A stretch of 18,750 nucleotides of DNA from JBOHHM01 sp050725495 (GCA_050725495.1 JBOHHM010000323.1:1-18750); one strand, 5' to 3'. Positions 6,690-14,904 are shown, counted from the stretch's first letter. Notes: generated by a model from the letters alone, not told the origin. Made by a program: numbers and translations.

Positions 6690-6749
6690 GCTCTGACCGC
6701 CGTTTTTGGCTTTGCCAGTGCAAACCTCAGCTCGCGCTGCAACCACGCC

Positions 6750-7415
6750 TCAGGCGTTGGGCAGCAAGTGCAAGAGCTGTAGCGGCGAATCGATCGCAGC
6801 CTGCGCACCCCATTGGGTAGAGTCGGCCCCGTTGCCGAGGTAGCCGTAGGTCGCCACCACGGTTCCCATGCCGGCGGCCAGCCCTGCGACCACATCCCGT
6901 TCATCATCGCCCACATACAGGCAGCGTTGCGGCGCAATGCCCAGACGCCGCGCTGCTTCGATCAGCGGCGCCGGATGGGGCTTGGTGTGGGGCGTGGTGT
7001 CGCCGCTGACGACCGCCCCCGCAGTGGCAAACAGCGCCATGCTGCGGGTGAGCGGTTCGGTGAAGCGCGAGGCCTTGTTGGTGACAACGCCCCAGGGCAG
7101 ACGGCGCGCCACCAGCTGCTCGATGAGCGTCACCACGCCCTGGAACGCGAAGGTGCGCTGGGTCATGCAGGCTTCGTAGTTGAGGAAAAACTCTTCGCGC
7201 AGGGCCGCAAAGTCGGGGTGGTCGGGGGTGAGGCCGAAGGCTTCACCTATCATGCCGCGTGCGCCAGCGCCGGCCATCGGCCGATAGCGCTCCAGCGGCA
7301 GGGAGGACAGGCCCCGGTCGGTTCTCATTTTGTCGGCAGCCGCACCCAGATCGGGGGCACTGTCGATCAGGGTGCCGTCCAGGTCGAACAGCACGGCTTG
7401 AATGTCTTTGAACAC
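6750..7415 (-). CDS. gph: Phosphoglycolate phosphatase, HAD superfamily
   Basis: A 221-residue HAD hydrolase with a GTG start at 7415 and GAGGA ten bases upstream. Motif I is FDLDGTLIDS with Asp11 (nucleophile) and Asp13; motif II is GVVTNK with Thr112; motif III is TKPHPAP with Lys145; motif IV is VGDDERD at 168-174. The helical cap between 18 and 85 fits the Gph/PGPase subgroup, which removes phosphate from 2-phosphoglycolate, a by-product of DNA end repair and of Rubisco oxygenation. In beta- and gammaproteobacteria gph commonly follows ubiG, as here with a 16-bp gap, which supports the assignment and co-transcription. Some relatives in this position (MupP) dephosphorylate N-acetylmuramate 6-phosphate instead, so the substrate is likely but not certain. 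Confidence 0.87.
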   Translation of the reverse strand: MFKDIQAVLFDLDGTLIDSAPDLGAAADKMRTDRGLSSLPLERYRPMAGAGARGMIGEAFGLTPDHPDFAALREEFFLNYEACMTQRTFAFQGVVTLIEQLVARRLPWGVVTNKASRFTEPLTRSMALFATAGAVVSGDTTPHTKPHPAPLIEAARRLGIAPQRCLYVGDDERDVVAGLAAGMGTVVATYGYLGNGADSTQWGAQAAIDSPLQLLHLLPNA

Positions 7416-7431
7416 TTGGTGTCAGTCCTCG

Positions 7432-8142
7432 TCAGCCGTCTTTTTGTGTGGCAAACAGGTAGTTCACGCTGGTGTCGGCGCTCAGCCAGTAGCGACGCGT
7501 CAGCGGGTTGTATTCCATGCCGCGTGTGTGCTGAAGCTCCAGCCGCGCCGCGCGGCAATAGCCGGCCAGCTCACTGGGACGGATCAGCTTGGCGTATTCA
7601 TGGGTGCCGCGCGGCAGCAGGTTGAGCACGTACTCGGCGCCCACGATGGCAAACAGGAACGATTTCGGATTGCGGTTGATGGTGGAAAAAAACACCCAGC
7701 CACCGGGCTTGACCAGCGTGGCGCAGGCCTTGACCACCGAAGCCGGATCGGGCACATGCTCCAGCATTTCCATGCAGGTGACCATGTCAAAACTGCCCGG
7801 CCGCTCCGCGGCCAGCGCCTCGGCGCTGATTTCACGGTACTGCACATCGGGGGTTTGCGCCTCCAGCGCGTGCAGCTGGGCCACCCTGAGCGCCTTGGTC
7901 GCCAGGTCGATGCCCAGCACCTGGGCGCCTTTGCGCGCCATCGAATCGGCCAGGATGCCGCCGCCACAACCCACGTCCAGCACCTGTTGGCCCTGCAGCG
8001 GCCCAATGGTGTCGATCCAGTCCAGCCGCAGGGGGTTGATCTGGTGCAGAGGGCGAAACTCGCTATCGGGATCCCACCAGCGGTGCGCCAGATCGGAGAA
8101 TTTGGCCAGCTCGGCCGGGTCGGCGTTCAGTGTGTCACTCAT
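7432..8142 (-). CDS. ubiG: Bifunctional ubiquinone O-methyltransferase UbiG
   Basis: A 236-residue class I SAM methyltransferase that carries out both O-methylations in ubiquinone synthesis. N-terminal ELAKFSDLAHRWWDPDSEFRPLH is the classic UbiG beginning. The SAM-binding motif I is VLDVGCGGG at 54-62, the acidic end of strand 2 is GIDLA at 77-81, and EMLEHVPDP at 125-133 is the post-motif unique to this family. GGWVFFSTINRNPKS and a hydrophobic membrane-touching segment FAIVGAEYVLNLLPRGTHEY complete the pattern. The ATG at 8142 has GAGGA upstream. It is followed by gph and preceded by the terminator of the OmpA-family gene, so it probably has its own start of transcription in the 85-bp gap or depends on read-through. 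Confidence 0.96.
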   Translation of the reverse strand: MSDTLNADPAELAKFSDLAHRWWDPDSEFRPLHQINPLRLDWIDTIGPLQGQQVLDVGCGGGILADSMARKGAQVLGIDLATKALRVAQLHALEAQTPDVQYREISAEALAAERPGSFDMVTCMEMLEHVPDPASVVKACATLVKPGGWVFFSTINRNPKSFLFAIVGAEYVLNLLPRGTHEYAKLIRPSELAGYCRAARLELQHTRGMEYNPLTRRYWLSADTSVNYLFATQKDG

Positions 8143-8168
8143 GCGCTCATTTTCCTCGAAACCATGAG

Positions 8169-8201
8169 AAAAAGCCCCCGAGCCTAGGCTCGCGGGGCTT
8201 T
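8169..8201 (-). terminator. Intrinsic terminator after the OmpA-family gene
   Basis: On the minus strand AAAGCCCCGCGAGCC pairs with GGCTCGGGGGCTTT around a short loop, with one imperfect position, and ends in five T. It lies between the OmpA-family stop codon and the ubiG start. The reverse reading ends in CTTTCTT, so weak two-way activity is possible. Confidence 0.88.
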
Positions 8202-8227
8202 CTTGCAGCGATCCCGAGGGACTACTT

Positions 8228-8881
8228 TTACTTGGAGCCGTTGGCGCGGGTACCGACCACTTCGATTTCCACGCGACGGTTCTTCGCGCGGCCTTCGGCG
8301 GTCTTGTTGTCGGCCACAGGCTGCTTCTCGCCCTTGCCTTCGGTGTAGACGCGGTTCTTTTCGATGCCCTTGGAGACCAGGTAAGCCTTCACGGCCTCGG
8401 AACGCTTGACCGACAGCTTCTGGTTGTAAGCATCGTTGCCCACGGAGTCGGTGTGGCCGACGGCGATGATCACTTCGAGGTTGACACCCTTGACCTTGCT
8501 GGTCAGATCGTCGAGCTTGGCCTTGCCCTCGGGCTTCAGAACGGCCTTGTCGAAATCGAAGAAAGCGTCAGCGGCGTAGGTGACCTTGGTGGCGGCGGGC
8601 GGCTGGGGAGCGGGTGCCGGGGGAGCGACCACGGGAGCCGGTGCCGGGGCGGGCGCGGCGACGGGAGCTGGCGCCGGTGCAGCCTTAGGAGCCAGGGCGC
8701 CATCACAGGCGGCGACAGCCGTAGCCGGGGTCCAGCTGGCATCACGCCAGCAGAATTCGTTGGAGCCGTTCTTCCATGCGGTGCCATCGGCAGCACGCCA
8801 GTTGTCCACGGATTGGGCGCCAGCGGCGGTTGCGAGCGCTGCAGAGGCAAACAACATCGCCACTTTGTTCAGTTTCTTCAT
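8228..8881 (-). CDS. OmpA-family outer-membrane peptidoglycan-binding protein
   Basis: A 217-residue protein starting MKKLNKVAMLFASAALATAAGA, a Sec signal peptide with cleavage after residue 22. Residues 23-62 form a small N-terminal region with two cysteines (C44, C59) that could make a disulfide. Residues 63-98 are a low-complexity Ala-Pro linker. The OmpA_C domain covers about 100-210: FFDFDKAVLKPEGKAKLDDL, VGHTDSVGNDAYNQKLSVKRSEAVKAYLV with the diaminopimelate-binding Asp/Arg pair, and NRRVEIEV. There is no eight-stranded beta-barrel, so this is not E. coli OmpA but the short type common in Burkholderiales that tethers the cell wall. A strong AAGAGGAG binding site precedes the ATG, and a strong terminator follows, so it is probably a highly expressed single-gene unit divergent from gyrA. 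Confidence 0.93.
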   Translation of the reverse strand: MKKLNKVAMLFASAALATAAGAQSVDNWRAADGTAWKNGSNEFCWRDASWTPATAVAACDGALAPKAAPAPAPVAAPAPAPAPVVAPPAPAPQPPAATKVTYAADAFFDFDKAVLKPEGKAKLDDLTSKVKGVNLEVIIAVGHTDSVGNDAYNQKLSVKRSEAVKAYLVSKGIEKNRVYTEGKGEKQPVADNKTAEGRAKNRRVEIEVVGTRANGSK

Positions 8882-9108
8882 GGTTCTCCTCTTGGGGGGA
8901 AAAAGCCGCAGCCGCGCTGCGAAACAGGACGCTTTCAGTGACCATCACCAAAAGCGTTGATTTAATTGTGCCATACGTCCTTAGCTAATCCCGGCCAAAA
9001 CGGGCCGCACATTAGCCTGCAAAAGCCCAATTGCGCGCATATGTTGCTACTTTGCGACAGCCTCTTGCCCGTAAAATCAAAGCTCATTCGCCGCCACCTC
9101 CCCTTCTC
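8882..9108. promoter_or_regulatory. Divergent control region, OmpA-family gene / gyrA
   Basis: This 227-bp gap holds the start signals of two divergent genes. On the plus strand TAAAAT (9072-9077) is a good -10 for gyrA, but no matching -35 lies 16-18 bp upstream; TTGCGA at 14 bp is the nearest. On the minus strand an AT-rich stretch (8957-8970) could hold the ompA-like promoter, though no hexamer pair stands out. The 20 bases before the gyrA ATG are pyrimidine-rich and lack a Shine-Dalgarno. Confidence 0.45.
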
Positions 9109-11745
9109 ATGACCCAGTTCGCCAAAGAAACCCTGCCCATCAGTCTTGAAGAGGAAATGCGGCGTAGTTACCTCGACTACGCCATGAGCGTGATCGTGGG
9201 CCGTGCCCTGCCCGATGCGCGCGACGGCTTGAAGCCCGTGCACCGGCGCGTGCTGTTTGCCATGCACGAGCTCAACAACGACTGGAACCGGCCCTACAAG
9301 AAATCGGCCCGTATTGTTGGCGATGTGATCGGTAAATACCACCCGCATGGCGATCAGTCGGTCTACGACACCATTGTGCGGATGGCGCAGGACTTCTCGA
9401 TGCGCCACATGCTGGTGGACGGCCAGGGCAACTTCGGCTCGGTCGACGGCGACAACGCCGCGGCGATGCGCTACACCGAAATCCGCCTGGCCAAGATTGC
9501 GCACGAGATGCTAGCCGACATCGACAAGGAAACGGTTGACTTCGGGCCCAACTACGACGGCAGCGAGAAAGAGCCCCTGGTATTGCCGAGCAAACTGCCC
9601 AACCTGCTGGTCAACGGCTCGGGCGGCATCGCGGTGGGCATGGCCACCAATATCCCGCCGCACAACCTCAGCGAGGTGGTGGACGCCTGCCTGCACCTGC
9701 TGCGCCAGCCGCAGGCCTCGATCGACGAGTTGATGGAAATCATTCCGGCGCCCGACTTCCCCACGGCCGGCATCATCTACGGCATCAACGGCGTGAGGGA
9801 CGGCTACCGCACCGGTCGCGGCAAGGTCGTGATGCGCGCCAAATGCCACTTCGAGGACATCGACAAAGGCCAGCGCCAGGCCATCATCGTGGACGAGCTG
9901 CCCTACCAGGTAAACAAGAAGACCCTGCAAGAGCGCATGGCCGAACTGGTGCACGAAAAGAAGATCGAGGGTATCAGCCACATCCAGGACGAGTCGGACA
10001 AGTCCGGCATGCGCCTGGTGATCGAGCTCAAGCGCGGTGAAATGCCCGAGGTGGTGCTCAACAACCTGTACAAGCAGACCCAGCTGCAGGACACCTTCGG
10101 CATCAACATGGTGGCCCTGGTCGACGGCCAGCCCAAGCTGTGCAACCTGAAAGACCTGATCAGCGTCTTCCTGCAGCACCGCCGCGAGGTCGTGACACGG
10201 CGCACCGTGTTCACGCTGCGCAAGGCGCGCGAGCGCGGCCATGTGCTTGAAGGCCTGGCCGTGGCGCTGGCCAACATCGACGACTTCATCGCCATCATCC
10301 GCAACGCCCCCACGCCGCCGGTGGCCAAGGCCGAGCTGATGAGCCGGCCCTGGGACAGCAAGTTGGTGCGCGAAATGCTGACCCGCACGCGCGCCGATGG
10401 CGGCGTGGTCAACGCCGACGACTACCGTCCCGAGGGCCTTGACAAGGAATTTGGCATGGGTGGCGACGGGCTGTACCGCCTGAGCGACACCCAGGCGCAG
10501 GAAATCCTGCAAATGCGTCTGCAGCGCCTGACCGGGCTGGAGCAGAACAAGATCGTGGCGGAGTACAAGGAGGTCATGGCCGAGATCGAGGACCTGCTTG
10601 ACATTCTGGCCAGGCCCGAGCGCGTCTCGACCATCATTGGCGATGAGCTGACCTCGATCAAGCAGGAATTCGGCCAGACCAAGCTGGGCGCGCGCCGCAG
10701 CCAGATCGAGCACAGTGCCTACGATTTGAGTACCGAAGACCTGATCACGCCGACCGACATGGTGGTCACGCTCAGCCACAGCGGCTACATCAAGAGCCAG
10801 CCGCTCTCCGAATACCGCGCGCAAAAGCGCGGCGGGCGCGGCAAGCAGGCCACGGCCACCAAGGAAGACGACTGGATCGACCAGCTCTTCATCGCCAACA
10901 CGCACGACTACATCCTGTGCTTTTCCAATCGCGGCCGGCTGTACTGGCTCAAGGTCTGGGAAGTGCCGCAGGGCTCGCGCGGCTCGCGTGGCCGCCCCAT
11001 CGTCAACATGTTCCCGCTGCAAGAGGGCGAGAAGATCAATGTGGTGCTGCCCTTGACCGGCGAGTTCCGCAGCTTCCCGGCCGACCATTACGTGTTCATG
11101 GCCACCTCGATGGGCACGGTCAAGAAGACCACGCTCGACGAATTCAGCAACCCGCGCAAGGCCGGCATCATCGCGGTCGACCTGGACGAAGGCGACTATC
11201 TGATTGGCGCGGCGCTGACCGACGGCCAGCATGATGTGATGCTGTTCTCCGACGGCGGCAAGGCCGTGCGCTTTGACGAAAACGACGTGCGCCCCATGGG
11301 CCGCAATGCGCGCGGCGTGCGCGGCATGATGCTGGAAGACAGCCAGGGTGTGATCGCCATGCTGGTGGCCGAGGACGAGCAGCAAAGCGTGCTGACCGCG
11401 ACCGAGAACGGCTACGGCAAGCGCACCAGCATCACCGAATACACCCGCCACGGCCGCGGCACCAAGGGCATGATCGCGATCCAGCAAAGCGAGCGCAATG
11501 GCAAGGTCGTGGCTGCGACGCTGGTCCATGTGGACGATGAAATCATGCTGATCACGGACAAGGGTGTGCTGGTGCGCACCCGCGTCAGCGAAATCCGTGA
11601 ACTCGGCCGCGCGACCCAGGGCGTGACGCTGATTGGCCTGGACGAAGGCTCCAAGCTCAGCGGCCTGCAGCGCATCGTGGAAAACGATGCCAATCCCGCG
11701 GAAGGCGAAAGCGGTCCCGAGGAAGAGCCCGGCAGCACCGGCTGA
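9109..11745 (+). CDS. gyrA: DNA gyrase subunit A
   Basis: An 878-residue GyrA, close to the 875 of E. coli, and numbering coincides through the breakage-reunion domain. The catalytic tyrosine is Y122 in AAAMRYTE. The quinolone region reads HPHGDQSVYD, with Gln83 and Ser84 where E. coli has Ser and Ala; Asp87 is kept. The GyrA-box that wraps DNA is QKRGGRGK in the C-terminal domain, followed by the beta-pinwheel repeats, and the tail is acidic (AEGESGPEEEPGSTG). With GyrB it introduces negative supercoils using ATP. I chose the ATG at 9109 giving MTQFAKETLPISLEEEM; the open frame extends further upstream but with non-conserved sequence. No Shine-Dalgarno is visible. serC follows after 73 bp. 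Confidence 0.98.
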   Translation: MTQFAKETLPISLEEEMRRSYLDYAMSVIVGRALPDARDGLKPVHRRVLFAMHELNNDWNRPYKKSARIVGDVIGKYHPHGDQSVYDTIVRMAQDFSMRHMLVDGQGNFGSVDGDNAAAMRYTEIRLAKIAHEMLADIDKETVDFGPNYDGSEKEPLVLPSKLPNLLVNGSGGIAVGMATNIPPHNLSEVVDACLHLLRQPQASIDELMEIIPAPDFPTAGIIYGINGVRDGYRTGRGKVVMRAKCHFEDIDKGQRQAIIVDELPYQVNKKTLQERMAELVHEKKIEGISHIQDESDKSGMRLVIELKRGEMPEVVLNNLYKQTQLQDTFGINMVALVDGQPKLCNLKDLISVFLQHRREVVTRRTVFTLRKARERGHVLEGLAVALANIDDFIAIIRNAPTPPVAKAELMSRPWDSKLVREMLTRTRADGGVVNADDYRPEGLDKEFGMGGDGLYRLSDTQAQEILQMRLQRLTGLEQNKIVAEYKEVMAEIEDLLDILARPERVSTIIGDELTSIKQEFGQTKLGARRSQIEHSAYDLSTEDLITPTDMVVTLSHSGYIKSQPLSEYRAQKRGGRGKQATATKEDDWIDQLFIANTHDYILCFSNRGRLYWLKVWEVPQGSRGSRGRPIVNMFPLQEGEKINVVLPLTGEFRSFPADHYVFMATSMGTVKKTTLDEFSNPRKAGIIAVDLDEGDYLIGAALTDGQHDVMLFSDGGKAVRFDENDVRPMGRNARGVRGMMLEDSQGVIAMLVAEDEQQSVLTATENGYGKRTSITEYTRHGRGTKGMIAIQQSERNGKVVAATLVHVDDEIMLITDKGVLVRTRVSEIRELGRATQGVTLIGLDEGSKLSGLQRIVENDANPAEGESGPEEEPGSTG

Positions 11746-11805
11746 TTGCTATTGTTTTGATAGCTGTACGCGCCCTTATCCCAAGGGCCAATCGGCTTTT
11801 TTTGC
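11745..11805 (+). repeat. GCTAT/ATAGC-type element, copy A, with hairpins and T-run after gyrA
   Basis: The element starts at the gyrA stop codon. Hairpin 1 is GCTAT-TGTTTTG-ATAGC (11748-11764). Hairpin 2 is GCCCTT-ATCCC-AAGGGC (11772-11788). A seven-T run follows at 11797-11803. An alternative pairing of AAGGGCC with GGCTTTT, including G-T pairs, would put a stem directly against the T-run, so the two pairings exclude each other in the manner of an attenuator. This arrangement would give partial termination between gyrA and serC. Related pieces occur at 17033, 3352 and perhaps 5139 and 15653 in this window. Confidence 0.6.
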
Positions 11806-11818
11806 TTGGAAACCTGTG

Positions 11819-12925
11819 ATGAAGCGCCCCTACAATTTTTCGCCCGGCCCGGCCGCCATCCCCGAGGAGGTGCTGGCCCAGGCGGCCGCCGAAATGCTCG
11901 ACTGGCATGGCAGCGGCATGAGCGTGATGGAGATGAGCCACCGCGGCAAGGAATTCATCTCGATCTGCGAGCAGGCCGAGGCCGACCTGCGCGAATTGCT
12001 GGCCGTGCCGGCCCAGTTCAAAATCCTGTTCATGCAAGGCGGCGGGCTGGCGGAAAACGCGATTGTTCCGCTCAATCTCTCGCATGGCGCCAGCGCCGAC
12101 TTTGTGGTGACCGGCAGCTGGAGCCAGAAGTCGCAGAAAGAAGCGCGCAAATACTGCAACGTGAACATCGCGGCCAGCAACGAGCCCGACGGCCACACCA
12201 GCCTGCCCGAGCCCGAGCGCTGGCAGCTCAGCCGCGAGGCCCGCTATGTGCACATCTGCTCCAATGAAACCATCCATGGCATCGAATTCCACGAACTGCC
12301 GGACCTGAAGGCCCTGGGCAGCGACGCCCCGCTGGTGATCGACTTTTCCTCGCATGTGGCCTCGCGCCCGGTCGACTGGTCGCGTGTCGGCCTGGCGTTC
12401 GGCGGCGCCCAGAAAAACCTGGGCCCGGCCGGCGTCACTCTGGTCGTGGTGCGCGAAGACCTGCTGGGCCATGCCCTGGCCGCCTGCCCCAGCGCGTTTG
12501 ACTACAAGATCGTGGCCGACCACCAGTCGATGTACAACACGCCGCCCACCTATGCGATCTACATCGCCGGGCTGACCTTCCAGTGGCTCAAGCGGCAGCG
12601 CGAAGGCGAGCTCAGCGGCATCGCGGCCATGGAGCGGCGCAACATCGCCAAGGCCGAGCTGCTGTACGACTTCGTTGACGGCTCGCAGTTTTACCTGAAC
12701 AAGGTGGCGAGGAACTGCCGCTCGCGCATGAACGTGCCTTTCTTCCTGCGCGACGAGACCCGCAACGAGGCCTTTCTGGCGGGTGCCAAGGCCCGGGGCC
12801 TGTTGCAGCTCAAGGGGCACAAATCGGTCGGCGGCATGCGTGCCAGCATCTACAACGCCATGCCGCTGGCCGGCGTGCAGGCGCTGGTGGACTACATGCG
12901 AGAATTTGAGAGAACCCAGAGCTGA
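11819..12925 (+). CDS. serC: Phosphoserine aminotransferase
   Basis: A 368-residue PLP enzyme of the class V aminotransferases that makes 3-phosphoserine from 3-phosphohydroxypyruvate and glutamate, and serves pyridoxal phosphate synthesis in the DXP-dependent route. MKRPYNFSPGPAAIPEEVL is the standard beginning. FMQGGGLAEN at 71-80 binds cofactor phosphate, TGSWS holds the stacking Trp, and the Schiff-base lysine is K199 in FGGAQKNLGPAG. VGGMRASIYNA near the C-terminus carries substrate-binding arginine. The ATG has a modest GGAA upstream; the open frame begins much earlier but that part overlaps gyrA. The gene leads the supra-operon serC-pheA-tyrA-aroA/cmk-rpsA, and pheA starts 2 nt after its stop. 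Confidence 0.97.
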   Translation: MKRPYNFSPGPAAIPEEVLAQAAAEMLDWHGSGMSVMEMSHRGKEFISICEQAEADLRELLAVPAQFKILFMQGGGLAENAIVPLNLSHGASADFVVTGSWSQKSQKEARKYCNVNIAASNEPDGHTSLPEPERWQLSREARYVHICSNETIHGIEFHELPDLKALGSDAPLVIDFSSHVASRPVDWSRVGLAFGGAQKNLGPAGVTLVVVREDLLGHALAACPSAFDYKIVADHQSMYNTPPTYAIYIAGLTFQWLKRQREGELSGIAAMERRNIAKAELLYDFVDGSQFYLNKVARNCRSRMNVPFFLRDETRNEAFLAGAKARGLLQLKGHKSVGGMRASIYNAMPLAGVQALVDYMREFERTQS

Positions 12926-12927
12926 CC

Positions 12928-14010
12928 ATGGCCAAGACACTTTCCGAACTCCGCACCCAGATTGATGCCGTCGACAGCGAGCTGCTGGCCCTGCTCAACC
13001 GCCGCGCGGCGCTGGCCAACGAGGTCGGCGAGATCAAGCGCGCCGAGGGCTCGGCGGTGTTCCGGCCCGAGCGCGAAGCCCAGGTCATCAACGGCCTGCA
13101 GGCGGCCAACCCCGGGCCGCTGAAGGCCGGCAACGTCGCCACCATCTGGCGCGAAATCATGTCGGCCTGCCGGGCGCTGGAAGCGCCGCAGCGCGTGGCC
13201 TACCTGGGGCCGGCGGGCACCTTCAGCGAAGAAGCGGCCGTGCGCTTCTTCGGCTCCAGCATCGAGCATGTGCCCTGCCTGAGCTTTGACGAGGTGTTCC
13301 ACGCCGCCACCGCAGGCCGCGCCGACTTCGGCGTGGTGCCGGTGGAGAACAACACCGAAGGCGTGGTGACGCGCTCGCTCGACCTGTTCCTCAACTCGCC
13401 GCTGCATATCGTTGGCGAGACCAGCTTGCTGGTGCGGCACAACCTGCTGCGCCGGTCCGATTCGCTGCAAGGCATCGAAGCCGTCTACGCCCATCCGCAG
13501 GCGCTGGCCCAGTGCCAGGGCTGGCTCGCCACCCACCTGCCCGACGCCGAGCGGCGCGCCGCGTCGAGCAATGCCGAGGGCGCGCGCCTGGCCTCGACCA
13601 ACCCGGCCTGGGCCGGCATCGCCAGCGAGCGCGCGGGCGCCGAGTTCGGCCTGCATGTGGTGGCCCCTGCGATCCAGGACGACGCCTACAACCGCACCCG
13701 CTTCGTCGTGGTCTGTCTGCCGCAGACGCAGTCCTTGCCCGAGGCCTCGGGCAAGGACTGCGTGAGCCTGATCGTCTCGGTGCCCAACAAGCCCGGCGCG
13801 GTGCACGACATCCTGGTGCCGCTGAAGGAGCACGGCGTGTCCATGACGCGCTTCGAATCCCGGCCGGCCCGTTCCGGCCAGTGGGAGTATTACTTCTACA
13901 TCGACGTGCAAGGCCACCCGTCCCAGCCCCATGTGGCGGCGGCCCTGAAGGATTTGCAGGGCCTGTGCGCGTTCTACAAGATGCTGGGCACCTACCCGGT
14001 GAGCGAGTGA
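12928..14010 (+). CDS. pheA: Bifunctional chorismate mutase / prephenate dehydratase (P-protein)
   Basis: A 360-residue two-enzyme protein that turns chorismate into prephenate and then phenylpyruvate for phenylalanine. Residues 1-88 are an AroQ-type chorismate mutase (LRTQIDAVDSELLALLNRRA, then FRPEREAQV). Residues ~90-268 are prephenate dehydratase, with YLGPAGTFSEEAA at 92-104, VPVENNTEGVVTRSLDLF at 137-154, and the catalytic TRF at 257-259. Residues ~278-360 are an ACT domain (VPNKPGAVHDIL and the ESRP motif at 310-313), the usual phenylalanine feedback site, so allosteric control is expected. It starts 2 nt after serC and has only a weak GAGAGAA upstream, which suggests translational coupling. 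Confidence 0.97.
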   Translation: MAKTLSELRTQIDAVDSELLALLNRRAALANEVGEIKRAEGSAVFRPEREAQVINGLQAANPGPLKAGNVATIWREIMSACRALEAPQRVAYLGPAGTFSEEAAVRFFGSSIEHVPCLSFDEVFHAATAGRADFGVVPVENNTEGVVTRSLDLFLNSPLHIVGETSLLVRHNLLRRSDSLQGIEAVYAHPQALAQCQGWLATHLPDAERRAASSNAEGARLASTNPAWAGIASERAGAEFGLHVVAPAIQDDAYNRTRFVVVCLPQTQSLPEASGKDCVSLIVSVPNKPGAVHDILVPLKEHGVSMTRFESRPARSGQWEYYFYIDVQGHPSQPHVAAALKDLQGLCAFYKMLGTYPVSE

Positions 14011-14025
14011 TGACGAGGCAACGGG

Positions 14026-14904
14026 ATGTTTGAACAACTGGGACTGATCGGCTGCGGCCTGATGGGCGGCTCGTTTGCGCTGGCGCTCAAGCGCGCCGGG
14101 CTGGTCAAGCGCGTGGTCGGCTACAGCAAGTCGCCGTCCACCACCGAGCGGGCGCGCCAGCTGGGCGTGATCGACGTCGAAGCACCCTCGGCCCTGCTGG
14201 CCGTCTCCGGCGCCGACATCGTGCTGCTGGCCGTGCCGGTGGCCGCGACCGAGGCCACGCTCAAGGCCATCAAGCACCTGGTCACGCCCCAGACGCTGAT
14301 CATGGATGTGGGCTCGACCAAGCGCGATGTGGTCGATGCGGCCCGCCGTGTGCTGCGCGATCAGATCGGCTCGTTCGTGCCGGCCCACCCGATCGCCGGT
14401 CGGGAGGTCGCTGGCGTGGAACATGCCGACCCGGACCTCTACAGTGGCAAGCAGGTGATCCTGACGCCGATCGAGCGCACCCTGACGGCGCATCTGCAAA
14501 AAGCCTCGGAAGTCTGGGCCGCGATCGGCTGCCAGGTGATCAAGATGTCGCCTGAAGCGCACGACGCGGCCTATGCGGCCGTCAGCCATTTGCCGCATCT
14601 GATCGCTTTTGCGCTGATGAACGGGATCACCAACCAGGAGCGCGGCAAGGACTTCCTCTCGCTGGCCGGCCCGGGCTTTCGCGATTTCACGCGCATTGCC
14701 GCCAGCGACCCTCATGTCTGGCGAGACATCCTGATCGCCAACAAGGAGGAGCTGTTGGCGCAGTCCAAAATTTTCCAGCGCCACCTGCAGGCCATGGAAG
14801 TGATGATCTCCAGCAGCAATGGCGAAGCCCTGGCTGGCCTGATCGGTCAGGCCAGCCAGAACCGGGCCCATTGGCGCATGACTTCGTCCAAGCCACCCAA
14901 ATAG
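14026..14904 (+). CDS. tyrA: Prephenate dehydrogenase
   Basis: A 292-residue TyrA that oxidises and decarboxylates prephenate (or arogenate) towards tyrosine. The Rossmann signature GCGLMG lies at 9-14, followed by the beta-alpha-beta end GYSKSP. GSTKRD at 96-101 and PAHPIAGREVAGVEHAD at 119-135 carry the active-site histidine (H121 expected), and AVSHLPHLIA is typical of the helical dimerisation half. No chorismate mutase or ACT domain is attached, so it is the short cyclohexadienyl type. GAGG precedes the ATG by 7 bases. The stop TAG directly abuts the aroA ATG with no spacer, so translation of aroA is probably coupled. No hisC-like aminotransferase gene lies between pheA and tyrA. Confidence 0.96.
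   Translation: MFEQLGLIGCGLMGGSFALALKRAGLVKRVVGYSKSPSTTERARQLGVIDVEAPSALLAVSGADIVLLAVPVAATEATLKAIKHLVTPQTLIMDVGSTKRDVVDAARRVLRDQIGSFVPAHPIAGREVAGVEHADPDLYSGKQVILTPIERTLTAHLQKASEVWAAIGCQVIKMSPEAHDAAYAAVSHLPHLIAFALMNGITNQERGKDFLSLAGPGFRDFTRIAASDPHVWRDILIANKEELLAQSKIFQRHLQAMEVMISSSNGEALAGLIGQASQNRAHWRMTSSKPPK

Noticed and set aside
6715..6749. Possible gph terminator (TTTGC-ACTG-GCAAA, minus strand)
   Set aside because: Only five pairs, with a bulge beyond, and followed by an A-run, not T, on the coding strand.
8690..8830. Ala-Pro repeat region of the OmpA-family gene as a variable tandem repeat
   Set aside because: The codons are mixed and no exact DNA unit repeats in register; it is an ordinary low-complexity linker.
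9511..11529. Minus-strand open frame of 672 codons opposite gyrA
   Set aside because: Antisense shadow of gyrA with skewed His/Ala/Val composition and no start signal or motif.
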